Positions 37,518-45,813 of a stretch of 64,000 nucleotides of DNA are shown piece after piece. The DNA is from Hydrogenophaga aromaticivorans (GTDB lineage Bacteria; Pseudomonadota; Gammaproteobacteria; Burkholderiales; Burkholderiaceae_C). Where the stretch lies: NCBI RefSeq assembly GCF_013387465.1, contig NZ_VYGV01000016.1:644828-708827 (forward strand). Reading direction: 5' to 3'. The first letter of the stretch is position 1. The number at the start of each line of letters is the position of its first letter. Below the pieces are notes generated by a model. It was not told the DNA's origin, made no database searches, and saw nothing but the letters and a program-made list of their open reading frames with translations. The position numbers and the translations under genes were made by a program.

Positions 37518-38393
37518 TCAGACCTTTTTCCTGAGCGTCTCTCCGAACAGGCCGTTCGGTTTCAGCACCAGCATCAGCAGCACCACGATGTAGGGCGCGA
37601 TGTCCTTGAAACCTTCGGGCAGGTAGAAGCCCGAGAGCGCTTCCACGATGCCGATGATCAGTCCGCCGACGATGGCGCCGGGCAGGCTGCCGAAGCCGCC
37701 CACCACCGCAGCGGGGAAGGCTTTCAGGCCGATGAAACCCATGTTGGCGTGCACGAAGGTGATGGGTGCCAGCAGCAAGCCGGCAAAGGCCGCCACGCCC
37801 GCGGCCAGTCCCCACACCAGGCCGTTGAGCCGCTTGACCGGGATGCCCATGTAGTAGGCCGCGAGCTGGTTCTGCGACGACGCCTGCATGGCCACGCCCA
37901 GCTTCGAATAGCGGAACATCGCGAACAGCCCGGCACACAACACGCCGGTGACCCCGATCACCACGATCTGCTCAGCCGACACCACCAGCGCGCCCAGCCG
38001 CAGCACCTCGCCCGCGTAGGGCACGGGCAGGGTGTGGGTGTCGGTGCCGATGTTGGGGATCATGGTGATCAGGCCACGCAGCACGTAGCCGACACCGATG
38101 GTGAGCATGACGATGGAGAACGCCGGCTGGCCCAGGATGGGGCGGATCACCAGGCGCTCCAGCACCACGCCAAACAAACCCATGGCGACAACGGCGGCGG
38201 GCACCGACAGCCAGAACGGGAAGCCGAGCATCGTCATGGTGGCCAGACCGCCGAACGCGCCAACCATCATGAGGTCGCCCTGGGCAAAGCTCACCGTTTC
38301 GGTGGCCTTGTAGATCAGCACGAAACCCAGGGCAATGAGTCCGTAGATACAGCCCTGGGCCACACCGCTGATGAGCAGTTGCAGCAGTTGCAC
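37518..38393 (-). CDS. livH: Branched-chain-type ABC transporter permease LivH
   Basis: 291-residue permease of the LivH group: GVAQGCIYGLIALGFVLIYKATETVSFAQGDLMM near the N-terminus and VVGGFGSLPGAIVGG in the ATPase-contacting loop. The start is a GTG at 38393 with AGGAG 8 bases upstream on the minus strand. It is the first gene of the transporter operon, divergent from atuA. The AT-rich palindrome in the 245-bp intergenic region is well placed to control both directions. Confidence 0.88.
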   Translation of the reverse strand: MQLLQLLISGVAQGCIYGLIALGFVLIYKATETVSFAQGDLMMVGAFGGLATMTMLGFPFWLSVPAAVVAMGLFGVVLERLVIRPILGQPAFSIVMLTIGVGYVLRGLITMIPNIGTDTHTLPVPYAGEVLRLGALVVSAEQIVVIGVTGVLCAGLFAMFRYSKLGVAMQASSQNQLAAYYMGIPVKRLNGLVWGLAAGVAAFAGLLLAPITFVHANMGFIGLKAFPAAVVGGFGSLPGAIVGGLIIGIVEALSGFYLPEGFKDIAPYIVVLLMLVLKPNGLFGETLRKKV

Positions 38394-38562
38394 GCGGTTC
38401 TCCTGTGAGTCGGATGCCCTTGTCCTCCCGGCTGCTGCTGCAGGCTGTGAGACGCGTCAACCCGACGGGGTGGGGTGTTTATAGCTGCCAGGGTTGACAC
38501 TGGCGCTAGGGGTTGACCCGATCCACAGTCGCGCAGGCGCCTTGCCTTGCGGTGCAGCATTT

Positions 38563-38594
38563 TATTTTTGCAGAGCGTTTGCTTTGCAAAATGA
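38563..38594. promoter_or_regulatory. Palindromic operator between livH and atuA, matches the TetR site
   Basis: Positions 38563-38594 align without gaps to the 13741-13772 palindrome, 24 of 32 bases identical, including TATTTTT, CAGAGC and TGCTT blocks. Its own symmetry is strongest in the core TTTTGCA-G-AGC against GCT-T-TGCAAAA. It lies 45 bp before the atuA ATG and 170 bp before livH, in a GC-poor patch. Confidence 0.75.
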
Positions 38595-38638
38595 TCGGGT
38601 CGACGTATCCTGTGGTCCCCACCCACTTTCCGACCTTC

Positions 38639-40042
38639 ATGAAGTCCATCCGCATCGGCGCCGGCCTCGGCTTTTACGGCGACAACTGGGAACCGGTGAC
38701 CGCGAGCATCGAGCGCGGCGGCGTGCAGTTCGTCGCCAGCGACCACCTGGCCGAACTCACGCTCGCCATCCTGCAGAAGGACCGCCAGCGCGACCCGTCG
38801 CTGGGTTACGCGCGCGACGTGGTGCCCATGCTGCTGCGCCTGTGGCCACTGATGCGCGAGCGCGGCGTGCGCTTCGTCTGCAACGCGGGCGGCCTGAACC
38901 CGATGGGTGCGGCGCAGGCGGTGCTGGCCGCGTTCACGGCCAAGGGCTGGCCCGCGCGCATCGCGGTGGTGACGGGGGACGACGTGTTGCCGCGCCTGCA
39001 GGACGCTTCGACGCCTGCCGATGAACTGGCCCACCTGTTCACGGGCGAACCGGTTTCACAGGTGCGCGAACGGCTGGTGTTCGGCAACGCCTACCTGGGC
39101 GCGGCGCCCATCGTGCAGGCGCTGGACGCCGGGGCCGACATCGTGATCACCGGCCGCGTGGCCGACGCCGCGCTCTTCCTCGGGCCGCTGGTGCACGGCC
39201 TGGGCTGGGCGCTCGGCGGCGCCACCGAGCCGCAAGACCTGAACCGCCTGGCCCAAGGCCTCACCGTGGGGCATCTGCTGGAGTGTTCGGGCCAGGGCAG
39301 CGGCGGCAACTTCGGCAGCCAGGGCGCCTGGAAAGACATTCCCGACCTGGCGCACATCGGATATCCCATCGCCGAGGTCTGGGAAGACGGCACGGCCCTG
39401 ATCACCAAGGCGCCGGGCACGGGCGGGCGCATCAACTTCGACACCGTGCGCCAGCAACTGCTCTACGAGGTGCACAACCCGCACGCCTACCACTCGCCCG
39501 ACGTGGTGCTCGACATGGGCCAGATCGTGCTGCACGACGAAGGCCACGACCGCGTGCGCCTGACCGGCGCGCGCGGCCAGGCGCCGGGGCCGATGCTCAA
39601 GGTGGTGGCGGGTTACCGCGATGGCTTCAAGGCCGAAGTGACCTGGGGCTTCTCGTGGCCCGACGCCTGGGACAAGGCGCAGGCCGCCACCGCCACCATC
39701 CGCCAGTTGCTGCAGGACAGACGCATCCCGCACGACGAGCTGTTCGTGGAATACCCGGGTCTCAATTCGGCACACGGTGCACTGGCACCGCTGCCCGATG
39801 CCGGCGCACTCAATGCGATGAACGAAATCTGGACCCGGCTGGTGCTGCGCACCCCGTCGAAGGCCGCCGCCGATGGTTTCGGTCGCCTGTTCCCTTGGCT
39901 GGCCCTGAGCGGCCCGGCCTACACCTGCGGCTTCAACGGCCTGCACAACACCAGCGAACTGCTGGGCATCTGGCCCACGCTGATTCCGCGGGCGCTGGTG
40001 GAGCCGAGCATCCAGGTCGACGTGTTGGGAGGTGCCCCATGA
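38639..40042 (+). CDS. atuA: AtuA family protein (acyclic terpene utilization, DUF1446)
   Basis: 467-residue protein beginning KSIRIGAGLGFYGDNWEP, the hallmark of the AtuA/DUF1446 family, with VFGNAYLGAAPIVQALDAGADIVITGRVADAALFLGP (about 140-178), GHLLECSGQGSGGNFG and AGGRINFDTV-like segments. AtuA is required for growth on citronellol/geraniol in Pseudomonas, but its chemical step is unresolved. The ATG at 38639 is chosen from the family N-terminus. A shared operator links it to the carboxylase operon 24 kb away. Its stop overlaps the next start (ATGA). Confidence 0.88.
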   Translation: MKSIRIGAGLGFYGDNWEPVTASIERGGVQFVASDHLAELTLAILQKDRQRDPSLGYARDVVPMLLRLWPLMRERGVRFVCNAGGLNPMGAAQAVLAAFTAKGWPARIAVVTGDDVLPRLQDASTPADELAHLFTGEPVSQVRERLVFGNAYLGAAPIVQALDAGADIVITGRVADAALFLGPLVHGLGWALGGATEPQDLNRLAQGLTVGHLLECSGQGSGGNFGSQGAWKDIPDLAHIGYPIAEVWEDGTALITKAPGTGGRINFDTVRQQLLYEVHNPHAYHSPDVVLDMGQIVLHDEGHDRVRLTGARGQAPGPMLKVVAGYRDGFKAEVTWGFSWPDAWDKAQAATATIRQLLQDRRIPHDELFVEYPGLNSAHGALAPLPDAGALNAMNEIWTRLVLRTPSKAAADGFGRLFPWLALSGPAYTCGFNGLHNTSELLGIWPTLIPRALVEPSIQVDVLGGAP

Positions 40043-40452
40043 GCCAAACCTTGCGTATTCCCCTGGCCCGCATCGCCCACGCGCGCAGCGGCGACAAGGC
40101 CGACTGGGTGGACTTCGGTCTCTTCGCCTGGAACCTGGCGGGCTACCGCCTGATCGAGCGCGAGGTCACGGCCGAGCGCGTGCGCGCGCACTTCGCACCC
40201 TGGTTGCCGGGGGAGGTGGACGCCTGGGCGCTGCCCAACATCCTGGCGCTGAAGTTCGTGTTGCGCGGTGCGCTGCAGGGTGGCGGCGCGCGCAATCTGC
40301 GGCTGGACAACCTGGGCAAGGCCATGGCGGGCGCGCTGCTGCGGCTGGAGATCGTGGTGACGGAGGCCGAGTTGGCCGAGGCGCTGGAGGCGCCGCGCGT
40401 GGGCTGGTGGGGCGATGTTCCTCCTTCTCCCCCTGGGAGAGGGCAGGGGTGA
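40039..40452 (+). CDS. AtuA-associated ferredoxin-fold protein
   Basis: 137-residue protein that corresponds to the small C-terminal ferredoxin-like domain fused to AtuA in other bacteria: IPLARIAHARSGDKADWVD, FGLFAWNLAGYRLIEREVTA and LPNILALKFVLRGALQGGG. Here it is a separate gene overlapping atuA by four bases, so the two proteins probably form a complex. The last about 12 residues (DVPPSPPGRGQG) are encoded by a palindromic repeat, so the original stop has been replaced. Confidence 0.8.
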   Translation: MSQTLRIPLARIAHARSGDKADWVDFGLFAWNLAGYRLIEREVTAERVRAHFAPWLPGEVDAWALPNILALKFVLRGALQGGGARNLRLDNLGKAMAGALLRLEIVVTEAELAEALEAPRVGWWGDVPPSPPGRGQG

Positions 40453-40470
40453 GGGCCCGCCCGCCAACCC
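40419..40470. repeat. Palindromic repeat, copy D (single arm, at gene 3' end)
   Basis: TCTCCCCCTGGGAGAGGGCAGGGGTGAGGGC-type arm, given here by blocks: TCTCCCCCTGGGAGAGG then GCAGGGGTGAGGGC, ending CCGCCAAC as in copies A and B. It encodes the C-terminus and stop of the AtuA partner. Confidence 0.75.
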
Positions 40471-40485
40471 GCTGGAAGGCATGAA

Positions 40486-41286
40486 ATGAACCCATCCCCC
40501 GTCACCACCGAACAACAGGGCGACATCTGGATCGTCACCCTGAACCGCCCCGAGGTCCGCAACGCTGTGGACAGCGCCACCGCACAGGCCCTGCACGCCG
40601 CCTTCCTGGCCTTCGAAGACGACCCGGCCGCGAAGGTGGCGGTGTTCCATGGCGCCAACGGCCACTTCTGCGCCGGCTGGGACCTGCAGTACGGCGCTCG
40701 CCTGGCCGCATCGGGGGAATCCGGTGGGCTGGACCAGCTCGACTTCGATGCGGACGACCCGCGCGCCCTCGGCCCCATGGGCCCATCGCGCCTGCGCCTG
40801 TCCAAGCCGGTGATCGCCGCGGTGAGCGGCGCGGCCGTGGCCGGCGGCATGGAGCTGGCGCTCTGGTGCGACCTGCGCGTGATGGAGGCCGACGCCTACT
40901 TCGGCGTCTATTGCCGGCGCTTCGGCGTGCCACTGATCGACGGCGGCACCGTGCGCCTGCCGCGCCTGATCGGCATGGGCCACGCCATGGACCTGATCCT
41001 CACCGGCCGCCCGGTGGAAGCCGCTGAAGCGCTGCAGATGGGCCTGGCGAACCGCGTCGTGCCCACCGGGACCGCACGCGAAGCCGCCATCAGACTCGCA
41101 CAACAGCTCGCCGCCTTCCCGCAGGCCACGATGCGCGCCGACCGCGAAAGCGCGTACGCACAGGGAGATCTGCCGCTGGGCGAAGCCCTGCAGCAGGAAT
41201 GGCAACGCGGCAAGGCGCGCATCCCCGACGCGCTGGAGGGCGCCACGCGCTTCGCGCAAGGGCAGGGGCGCCACGGCCGGTTCTGA
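40486..41286 (+). CDS. Crotonase/enoyl-CoA hydratase family protein
   Basis: 266-residue crotonase-fold protein. It has IVTLNRPEVRNAVDSATAQAL, the oxyanion-hole segment HGANGHFCAGWDLQYG (about 55-70), AAVSGAAVAGGMELALWCDLRV and GVPLIDGGTVRLPRLIG, with CRRFGVP in place of the more common R-L-G-L. A Glu in the GMELAL/DLRV region and the Asp of LIDGGT are candidate acid residues. It may hydrate or isomerise an acyl-CoA in the AtuA-linked pathway. Third gene of the atuA operon, 33 bp after its predecessor. Confidence 0.85.
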   Translation: MNPSPVTTEQQGDIWIVTLNRPEVRNAVDSATAQALHAAFLAFEDDPAAKVAVFHGANGHFCAGWDLQYGARLAASGESGGLDQLDFDADDPRALGPMGPSRLRLSKPVIAAVSGAAVAGGMELALWCDLRVMEADAYFGVYCRRFGVPLIDGGTVRLPRLIGMGHAMDLILTGRPVEAAEALQMGLANRVVPTGTAREAAIRLAQQLAAFPQATMRADRESAYAQGDLPLGEALQQEWQRGKARIPDALEGATRFAQGQGRHGRF

Positions 41287-41368
41287 CGGTCCGGTTGCCT
41301 CGGCGGCTCCCGCCATCACCACCCGATTGGTCCCCCACGCGGGCTCTCGCCAGCCCATCATGGGTGCC

Positions 41369-42103
41369 ATGAACCCATCTCCGATTCACAACGCCGACGT
41401 GCTGGTGCTGCAGCACCTGAACGAAGACGGCCCGGGTTACCTGGGCCAGTGGCTCGGCGAACAGGGTCTGCGCTGGCAGGTGCTGTGCACCGAAGCCGGC
41501 GACGCCTACCCGGGGTCGGTGCAGGGCCTCCAAGGCCTGGCCGTGCTGGGCGGCGCCTGGAGCGCCAACGACGATCGCCCCTCGCTGCGGCAGGCTGAAG
41601 TGCTGATCCGCGAGGCCGACGCGCTGGGCATCCCTGTCATCGGCCATTGCCTGGGCGGCCAGCTCATGGCGCGCGCATTCGGTGGTCGCGTCGAGACCCT
41701 GGCACAGCCCGAGATCGGCTGGCTGCCGATCCGCCACAACAGCAGCGACGCCGCCCGCGCCTGGCTGGGCGAGCAGACCGAGGCCACGGTCTACCAGTGG
41801 CACCACGACAGCTTTGTCGAGCTGCCACCCGGCGCCGAGCTGTTGGCCAGTTCACCCGCCTGTGCCCACCAGGCTTTCGCCCTGCGACAGCACCTCGCAA
41901 TGCAGTTCCACATCGAGATCACGCCGGCCAAGATCGCCGACTGGCTGGAGCACCCGGGCCAGGCCTATCCGGTTCAGGTGCTGCTGCACCGGGACAGCGT
42001 GCAGGACCCGGCCGGCATGCAGGCCGCCACCGCCCGGCACCAGGCGGGCAGCGAGAGGCTGGCCCGGCGCATCTACGAGACCTGGCGTTCGCGCTGGCGC
42101 TGA
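41369..42103 (+). CDS. Class I glutamine amidotransferase-like protein
   Basis: 244-residue class I GATase domain. The nucleophile is Cys94 in IGHCLGGQLMA, the His181-x-Glu183 pair is in QFHIEITP, and the oxyanion turn is GGAWSANDD. It resembles GMP-synthase-like amidotransferases and gamma-glutamyl hydrolases (YfeJ type). The partner synthetase is not adjacent. It follows the crotonase gene by 82 bp; the ATG at 41369 is preferred because the upstream extension overlaps low-similarity sequence. Confidence 0.82.
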   Translation: MNPSPIHNADVLVLQHLNEDGPGYLGQWLGEQGLRWQVLCTEAGDAYPGSVQGLQGLAVLGGAWSANDDRPSLRQAEVLIREADALGIPVIGHCLGGQLMARAFGGRVETLAQPEIGWLPIRHNSSDAARAWLGEQTEATVYQWHHDSFVELPPGAELLASSPACAHQAFALRQHLAMQFHIEITPAKIADWLEHPGQAYPVQVLLHRDSVQDPAGMQAATARHQAGSERLARRIYETWRSRWR

Positions 42104-42249
42104 ACTCGCACGCTGGAGCGGCCTTGCGCCGCAACTCCACCAATGGTTCCCGACGACATGGACCATGCGGTCCACAGCATGGTCCTGGGTCGAGTCGGTG
42201 AACGTTGGATGGGTGTCAAGAGGCCGGTCTGGTACCCGTCTGGGTTGTC

Positions 42250-42277
42250 TTGAAAAATTGTTTCCATACAATATATT
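42250..42277 (+). promoter_or_regulatory. Promoter with IclR-type operator in the spacer, thioesterase gene
   Basis: Candidate -35 TTGAAA (42250-42255) and -10 TATATT (42272-42277) with 16-bp spacing. Between them lies TTGT-N6-ACAA (TTGTTTCCATACAA, 42258-42271), the half-site pattern also present at 42971 and 48890. Such placement would suit repression. Confidence 0.5.
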
Positions 42278-42342
42278 TGCATCAGTGAATCCATGACTCC
42301 GGTATGGATCGCCCCGTCCCATGTCACCAGAAAGAGGGTCTC

Positions 42343-42777
42343 ATGCCGAATTCAGAGCTGGTTGATCGCTTGCAGGAGCAAGGCTGGAAGCCCCGTCAAC
42401 TGGGTGGCTTCATGGGGCGTGCCGGACCTTTGTGGACGCGTCGCGAGGGGTCGGGCTGGGTGTATGGACTGCTCGCCGAAGAGCAGCATCTGAACCCCGC
42501 CGGTGTGGTGCACGGCGGTGCCTTGAGCACCCTGATCGACCATGTGCTGAGCACGGTGGCCTGGGAGGCTTGCGAGCGCACGCCATGCGTGACTGTGCAG
42601 CTCGATACGCACTTTCTGGCCGAGGTGCGCGCGGGACAGTTCGCGTTGGCCCGGGCGAGCATCACGGCCCGCACCAGCAGCCTGGTTTTCATGGAGGGCA
42701 CGGTGCAGGTCGACGACCGGCCTGTGTTGGCGGCCCGAGCCATCATGAAAATGCTGCGGACCACACCCGCCCAGTGA
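42343..42777 (+). CDS. PaaI-type hotdog thioesterase
   Basis: 144-residue hotdog protein. The catalytic-loop HGG motif is in NPAGVVHGGALSTLIDHVLS (about 53-72), then VTVQLDTHFLAEVRAGQFALARA. It is probably an acyl-CoA or phenylacetyl-CoA-type thioesterase clearing CoA esters from a catabolic route. The ATG at 42343 follows a GAGG ribosome site; an earlier in-frame ATG at 42304 is less likely. It is the first gene of the probable IclR-controlled module, upstream of a ligase gene but separated by a 278-bp promoter region and a hairpin. Confidence 0.8.
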   Translation: MPNSELVDRLQEQGWKPRQLGGFMGRAGPLWTRREGSGWVYGLLAEEQHLNPAGVVHGGALSTLIDHVLSTVAWEACERTPCVTVQLDTHFLAEVRAGQFALARASITARTSSLVFMEGTVQVDDRPVLAARAIMKMLRTTPAQ

Positions 42778-42842
42778 GCCTTCGTGGCCTTCGGCCGCGT
42801 TGAGAAACGCTTCGCCCGATGCCACGGGCATCACGCCCATGC

Positions 42843-42866
42843 CCCCTCAGTCATGAGGGAGTTTTG
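42843..42866 (+). terminator. Hairpin terminator after thioesterase gene
   Basis: CCCTCA (42844-42849) pairs with TGAGGG (42854-42859) around a GTCA loop, followed by AGTTTT. Modest stem; supports separate transcription of the ligase gene. Confidence 0.5.
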
Positions 42867-42970
42867 AACCTTTACGACGCGATTTTCCTGTCCAGGCTGA
42901 AGCCTGTTCAACCCTGGTGACGCCTGTTATGGATGGTGGCACTTCTGCCATTTTTTTGTCTTTTTAATAA

Positions 42971-42984
42971 TTGTCTATGTACAA
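42971..42984. promoter_or_regulatory. IclR-type operator upstream of CoA-ligase gene
   Basis: TTGTCTATGTACAA: same TTGT-N6-ACAA pattern, 12 of 14 bases identical to the perfect palindrome in front of the IclR gene. A TTGACA -35 (42998-43003) with AAGAAT 17 bp downstream lies after it, so the operator would be just upstream of the promoter, a placement typical of IclR-family activation. Confidence 0.6.
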
Positions 42985-43055
42985 ATATATGTGCTATTTG
43001 ACAAAAAATAAAAACACGACAAGAATTCATCCACACCAGACGAACGACGAACACC

Positions 43056-44618
43056 ATGAAAAAACTGACCGACTACACCAGCTACGCCGATGCCCAGGTG
43101 CACTTCTCCAACGACAAGTTGTGGGAACTTTTTGATGGCAACCGCGAACACCTGAACATGGGCCACGAGTGCGTGGACCGTTACGCCACCTCCGGGAAAG
43201 AGGCGCTGATCGTGGTGAACGCCGAAGGCGCCGACGAGGTCATCACCTTCAAAGAACTGGCCGAGGATTCCTCGCGTTTTGCCCACCACCTGGTGGCGCT
43301 GGGCATTCAGCCCGGCCAGCGCGTGGCGATCATGCTGGAGCCCTCGCGGGCGTTCTATGTCGCCATGTTCGGTGTTATCAAGAGCGGCGCGATCGCGGTG
43401 CCGCTGTTCACGCTGTTCGGCCCCGACGGCATCCGGCTGCGCGTCAACGATTGCCAGCCGGCGCTGCTGGTGACCAACGACGAGAAGCAGGCGGTGGCGC
43501 GGTCCATCGTTGGCGATGGCGTGCTGATCTTCAACGTCGACTTCCTGTCGTCCATCCAGCACCTGCCCTCGACCTTTGAAGTGAAGACGCGGGCCGACGA
43601 TCTGGCTGTTTTCCAGTACACCTCGGGCACCACCCGCGAACTGCCCGACGCCGTCAAGCACTCGCACCGCGCCCTGGTCACCCTGATGGTGGCGGCGCTG
43701 TACGGCACCGGTCTGCGCCCGGGTGACCGCTTCTTCTGCCCCTCGTCGCCGGCCTGGGGGCATGGGCTGTGGCACGGCACGCTGGCACCGCTGGCCCTCG
43801 GCCTGACGGTTGGTGCCTACAGCGGGCGCTTCAAGCCCGAGCGGCTGCTGCAGGCCCTTTCGGAGCACCGCTTCACCAACATGTCGGCCGCGGCCACGCA
43901 CTACCGCATGATGAAGAACAGCGGTGTCGCCGACCGCTACACCTACGCCATCGAGAAGCTGTCGTTCACCGGCGAGCCCATCGACGACGAGACCGCGAAC
44001 TTCGTGCACCAGACCTTTGGCCTGGAGGTCTGCAGCATGTACGGCACCACCGAGATCGGTGTGGTGTTGGTCAGCTACCCGGGCGCGTCGGATTTCCGGG
44101 TGAAACGCGGCTCGCTAGGCAAGCCCGTGCCTGGCACCCGGGTGGAGGTGCACGACGTCGACGGCCAGCTGTGTCCCGTCGGCACTACCGGGCAATTGAT
44201 GGTCCAGCGTCGTGGCCAGTGGATCCCCACCAAGGACTTGGGTCGCATCGACAGTGCGGGCTATTTCCACCACGGTGGCCGGGCCGACGACGTGATCATC
44301 TCGGCCGGCTGGACCATGAGCGCGGTCGAGATCGAGAACGTGATCCTGATGCATCCCGACGTGCTGGAAGCGGCCGCCATCGGCGTGCCCGACGCCGTGC
44401 GCGGACAGGTGGTCAAGGCTTTTGTCGTGAGCGCCCGGCCCGAGTCCGAGGCCTTCACCGAAGAGATCCAGGACCTGGTGCGCCACAAGCTGAGCCAGCA
44501 CGAATACCCGCGCCACGTGGCCGTCGTGCCCGAGCTGCCCAAGACCCCCGCCGGAAAAGTGCACCGCAAGAAGCTGCGCGAGCAGGAGCTCGCCGCCGCG
44601 GTAGCGACAACGAACTGA
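43056..44618 (+). CDS. AMP-binding acyl-CoA ligase with atypical P-loop
   Basis: 520-residue adenylate-forming enzyme of the acetyl-/benzoate-CoA ligase superfamily. It starts KKLTDYTSYADAQVHFSN. The P-loop reads YTSGTTRELPDAVKHSHR (about 188-205), lacking the usual GxPKG. VCSMYGTTEIGVVL, LGRIDSAGYFHHGGRADDVIISAGWTMSAVEIE and a C-terminal PKTPAGKVHRKKL with the late-domain Lys are intact. It probably activates the substrate of the IclR-controlled pathway; aromatic versus branched aliphatic acid is not decidable. Followed 50 bp later by a dehydratase gene. Confidence 0.88.
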   Translation: MKKLTDYTSYADAQVHFSNDKLWELFDGNREHLNMGHECVDRYATSGKEALIVVNAEGADEVITFKELAEDSSRFAHHLVALGIQPGQRVAIMLEPSRAFYVAMFGVIKSGAIAVPLFTLFGPDGIRLRVNDCQPALLVTNDEKQAVARSIVGDGVLIFNVDFLSSIQHLPSTFEVKTRADDLAVFQYTSGTTRELPDAVKHSHRALVTLMVAALYGTGLRPGDRFFCPSSPAWGHGLWHGTLAPLALGLTVGAYSGRFKPERLLQALSEHRFTNMSAAATHYRMMKNSGVADRYTYAIEKLSFTGEPIDDETANFVHQTFGLEVCSMYGTTEIGVVLVSYPGASDFRVKRGSLGKPVPGTRVEVHDVDGQLCPVGTTGQLMVQRRGQWIPTKDLGRIDSAGYFHHGGRADDVIISAGWTMSAVEIENVILMHPDVLEAAAIGVPDAVRGQVVKAFVVSARPESEAFTEEIQDLVRHKLSQHEYPRHVAVVPELPKTPAGKVHRKKLREQELAAAVATTN

Positions 44619-44668
44619 TCTCCCACCCCATTCATTCACCCTTTCACCCAACCACCCCAGGAGAAAAC

Positions 44669-45808
44669 ATGTCCAGTACCGAATCGCGCCAGTTTCCCAA
44701 GATCACCGAAAGCGGCCTCGACGAGTTGCGCGAGCGCATCGGCATCAAGATTGGCCACACCGTCGAACCCTGGTGCCACGAGGCCACACGCGACAACATC
44801 CGCCACTATGCCCACGGCATCGGCGACGACAACCCGCTCTGGTGCGACCCCGACTACGCGGCCAAGAGCCACTACGGCGGCATCGTGGCGCTGCCCAGCT
44901 TCCTGTTTTCGACCAGCCGCATCGTCTCCGGTTATGTCGGCGGCCTGCCGGGCGTACACGCCATGTGGTCGGGTGCCGACTGGACCTGGCACAAGCCGGT
45001 GCACCGCAACGACGAGATCCACACCGAAGCCCACCTGAAAGACCTGGTCGAACACCAGACCCGCTTCGCCGGTCGTGCCGTCCAGCAGACCTACCACGTG
45101 GACTTCTTCAACCAGACCGGTGACAAGGTGGCCGAAGCCGACAGCTGGTGTTTCCGCACCGAGCGCGACCACGCCCGCGAGCAGGGCACCAAGTACACCG
45201 AGGTCCGGTCGAGCGCGCCGCGCCGCTACACCGATGAAGAGCTGGGCGAGGCCTACCAGCTGTACCGCGACGAAGAAATCCGTGGTGCCACGCCCCGCTA
45301 CTGGGAAGACGTCAAGGAAGGCGAAGCCCTGCCTGTGATGTTCAAGGGCCCGATGACCGTTACCGGCTTCATCGCCTACGCCCAGGGCTGGGGCGGCCTC
45401 TACATCCGTGCCAACAAGCTGGCCTGGAAGCTCATCGACCAGCACCCGGGCGTCGGTATCAAGAACCGCTTCGGCATCCCCGACTGCCCGGAGCGTGTGC
45501 ACTGGGAAGAAGACTTCGCGCTGGAAGTGGGCGCGCCCGGTGCCTACGACTACGGTCCGGAGCGCACCTCGTGGCTCACGCACCAGCTCACCAACTGGAT
45601 CGGTGATGCCGGCTTCCTGCACAAGGCCAGCTGCAAGATCCGCCGCCACAACCCCGAGGGTGACCTGCTGTTCATCAAGGCCAAGGTCAAGCGCAAGTTC
45701 ATCGAGAACGGCCAGCACATGGTGGAAATCGAGCAGGAAGCCCGCAACCAGAACGACGAACTCTCTGTCGTCGGCAGCGGCATCGTCATCCTGCCCTCGA
45801 AAGGCTGA
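44669..45808 (+). CDS. MaoC-like bidomain acyl dehydratase (FAS1-like domain)
   Basis: 379-residue double-hotdog protein. The N-terminal FAS1/MaoC-type dehydratase domain has YAHGIGDDNPLWCDPDYAAKS (about 47-67), whose Asp-Asn-Pro matches the hydratase signature, and WHKPVHRNDEI. A second hotdog-like half begins near residue 205 (WEDVKEGEALPVMFKGPMTVT). Predicted to hydrate/dehydrate an enoyl-CoA. It is between the ligase and CoA-transferase genes (5 bp from the latter), with an AGGAG site before the ATG at 44669. Confidence 0.85.
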   Translation: MSSTESRQFPKITESGLDELRERIGIKIGHTVEPWCHEATRDNIRHYAHGIGDDNPLWCDPDYAAKSHYGGIVALPSFLFSTSRIVSGYVGGLPGVHAMWSGADWTWHKPVHRNDEIHTEAHLKDLVEHQTRFAGRAVQQTYHVDFFNQTGDKVAEADSWCFRTERDHAREQGTKYTEVRSSAPRRYTDEELGEAYQLYRDEEIRGATPRYWEDVKEGEALPVMFKGPMTVTGFIAYAQGWGGLYIRANKLAWKLIDQHPGVGIKNRFGIPDCPERVHWEEDFALEVGAPGAYDYGPERTSWLTHQLTNWIGDAGFLHKASCKIRRHNPEGDLLFIKAKVKRKFIENGQHMVEIEQEARNQNDELSVVGSGIVILPSKG

Positions 45809-45813
45809 ACGTC

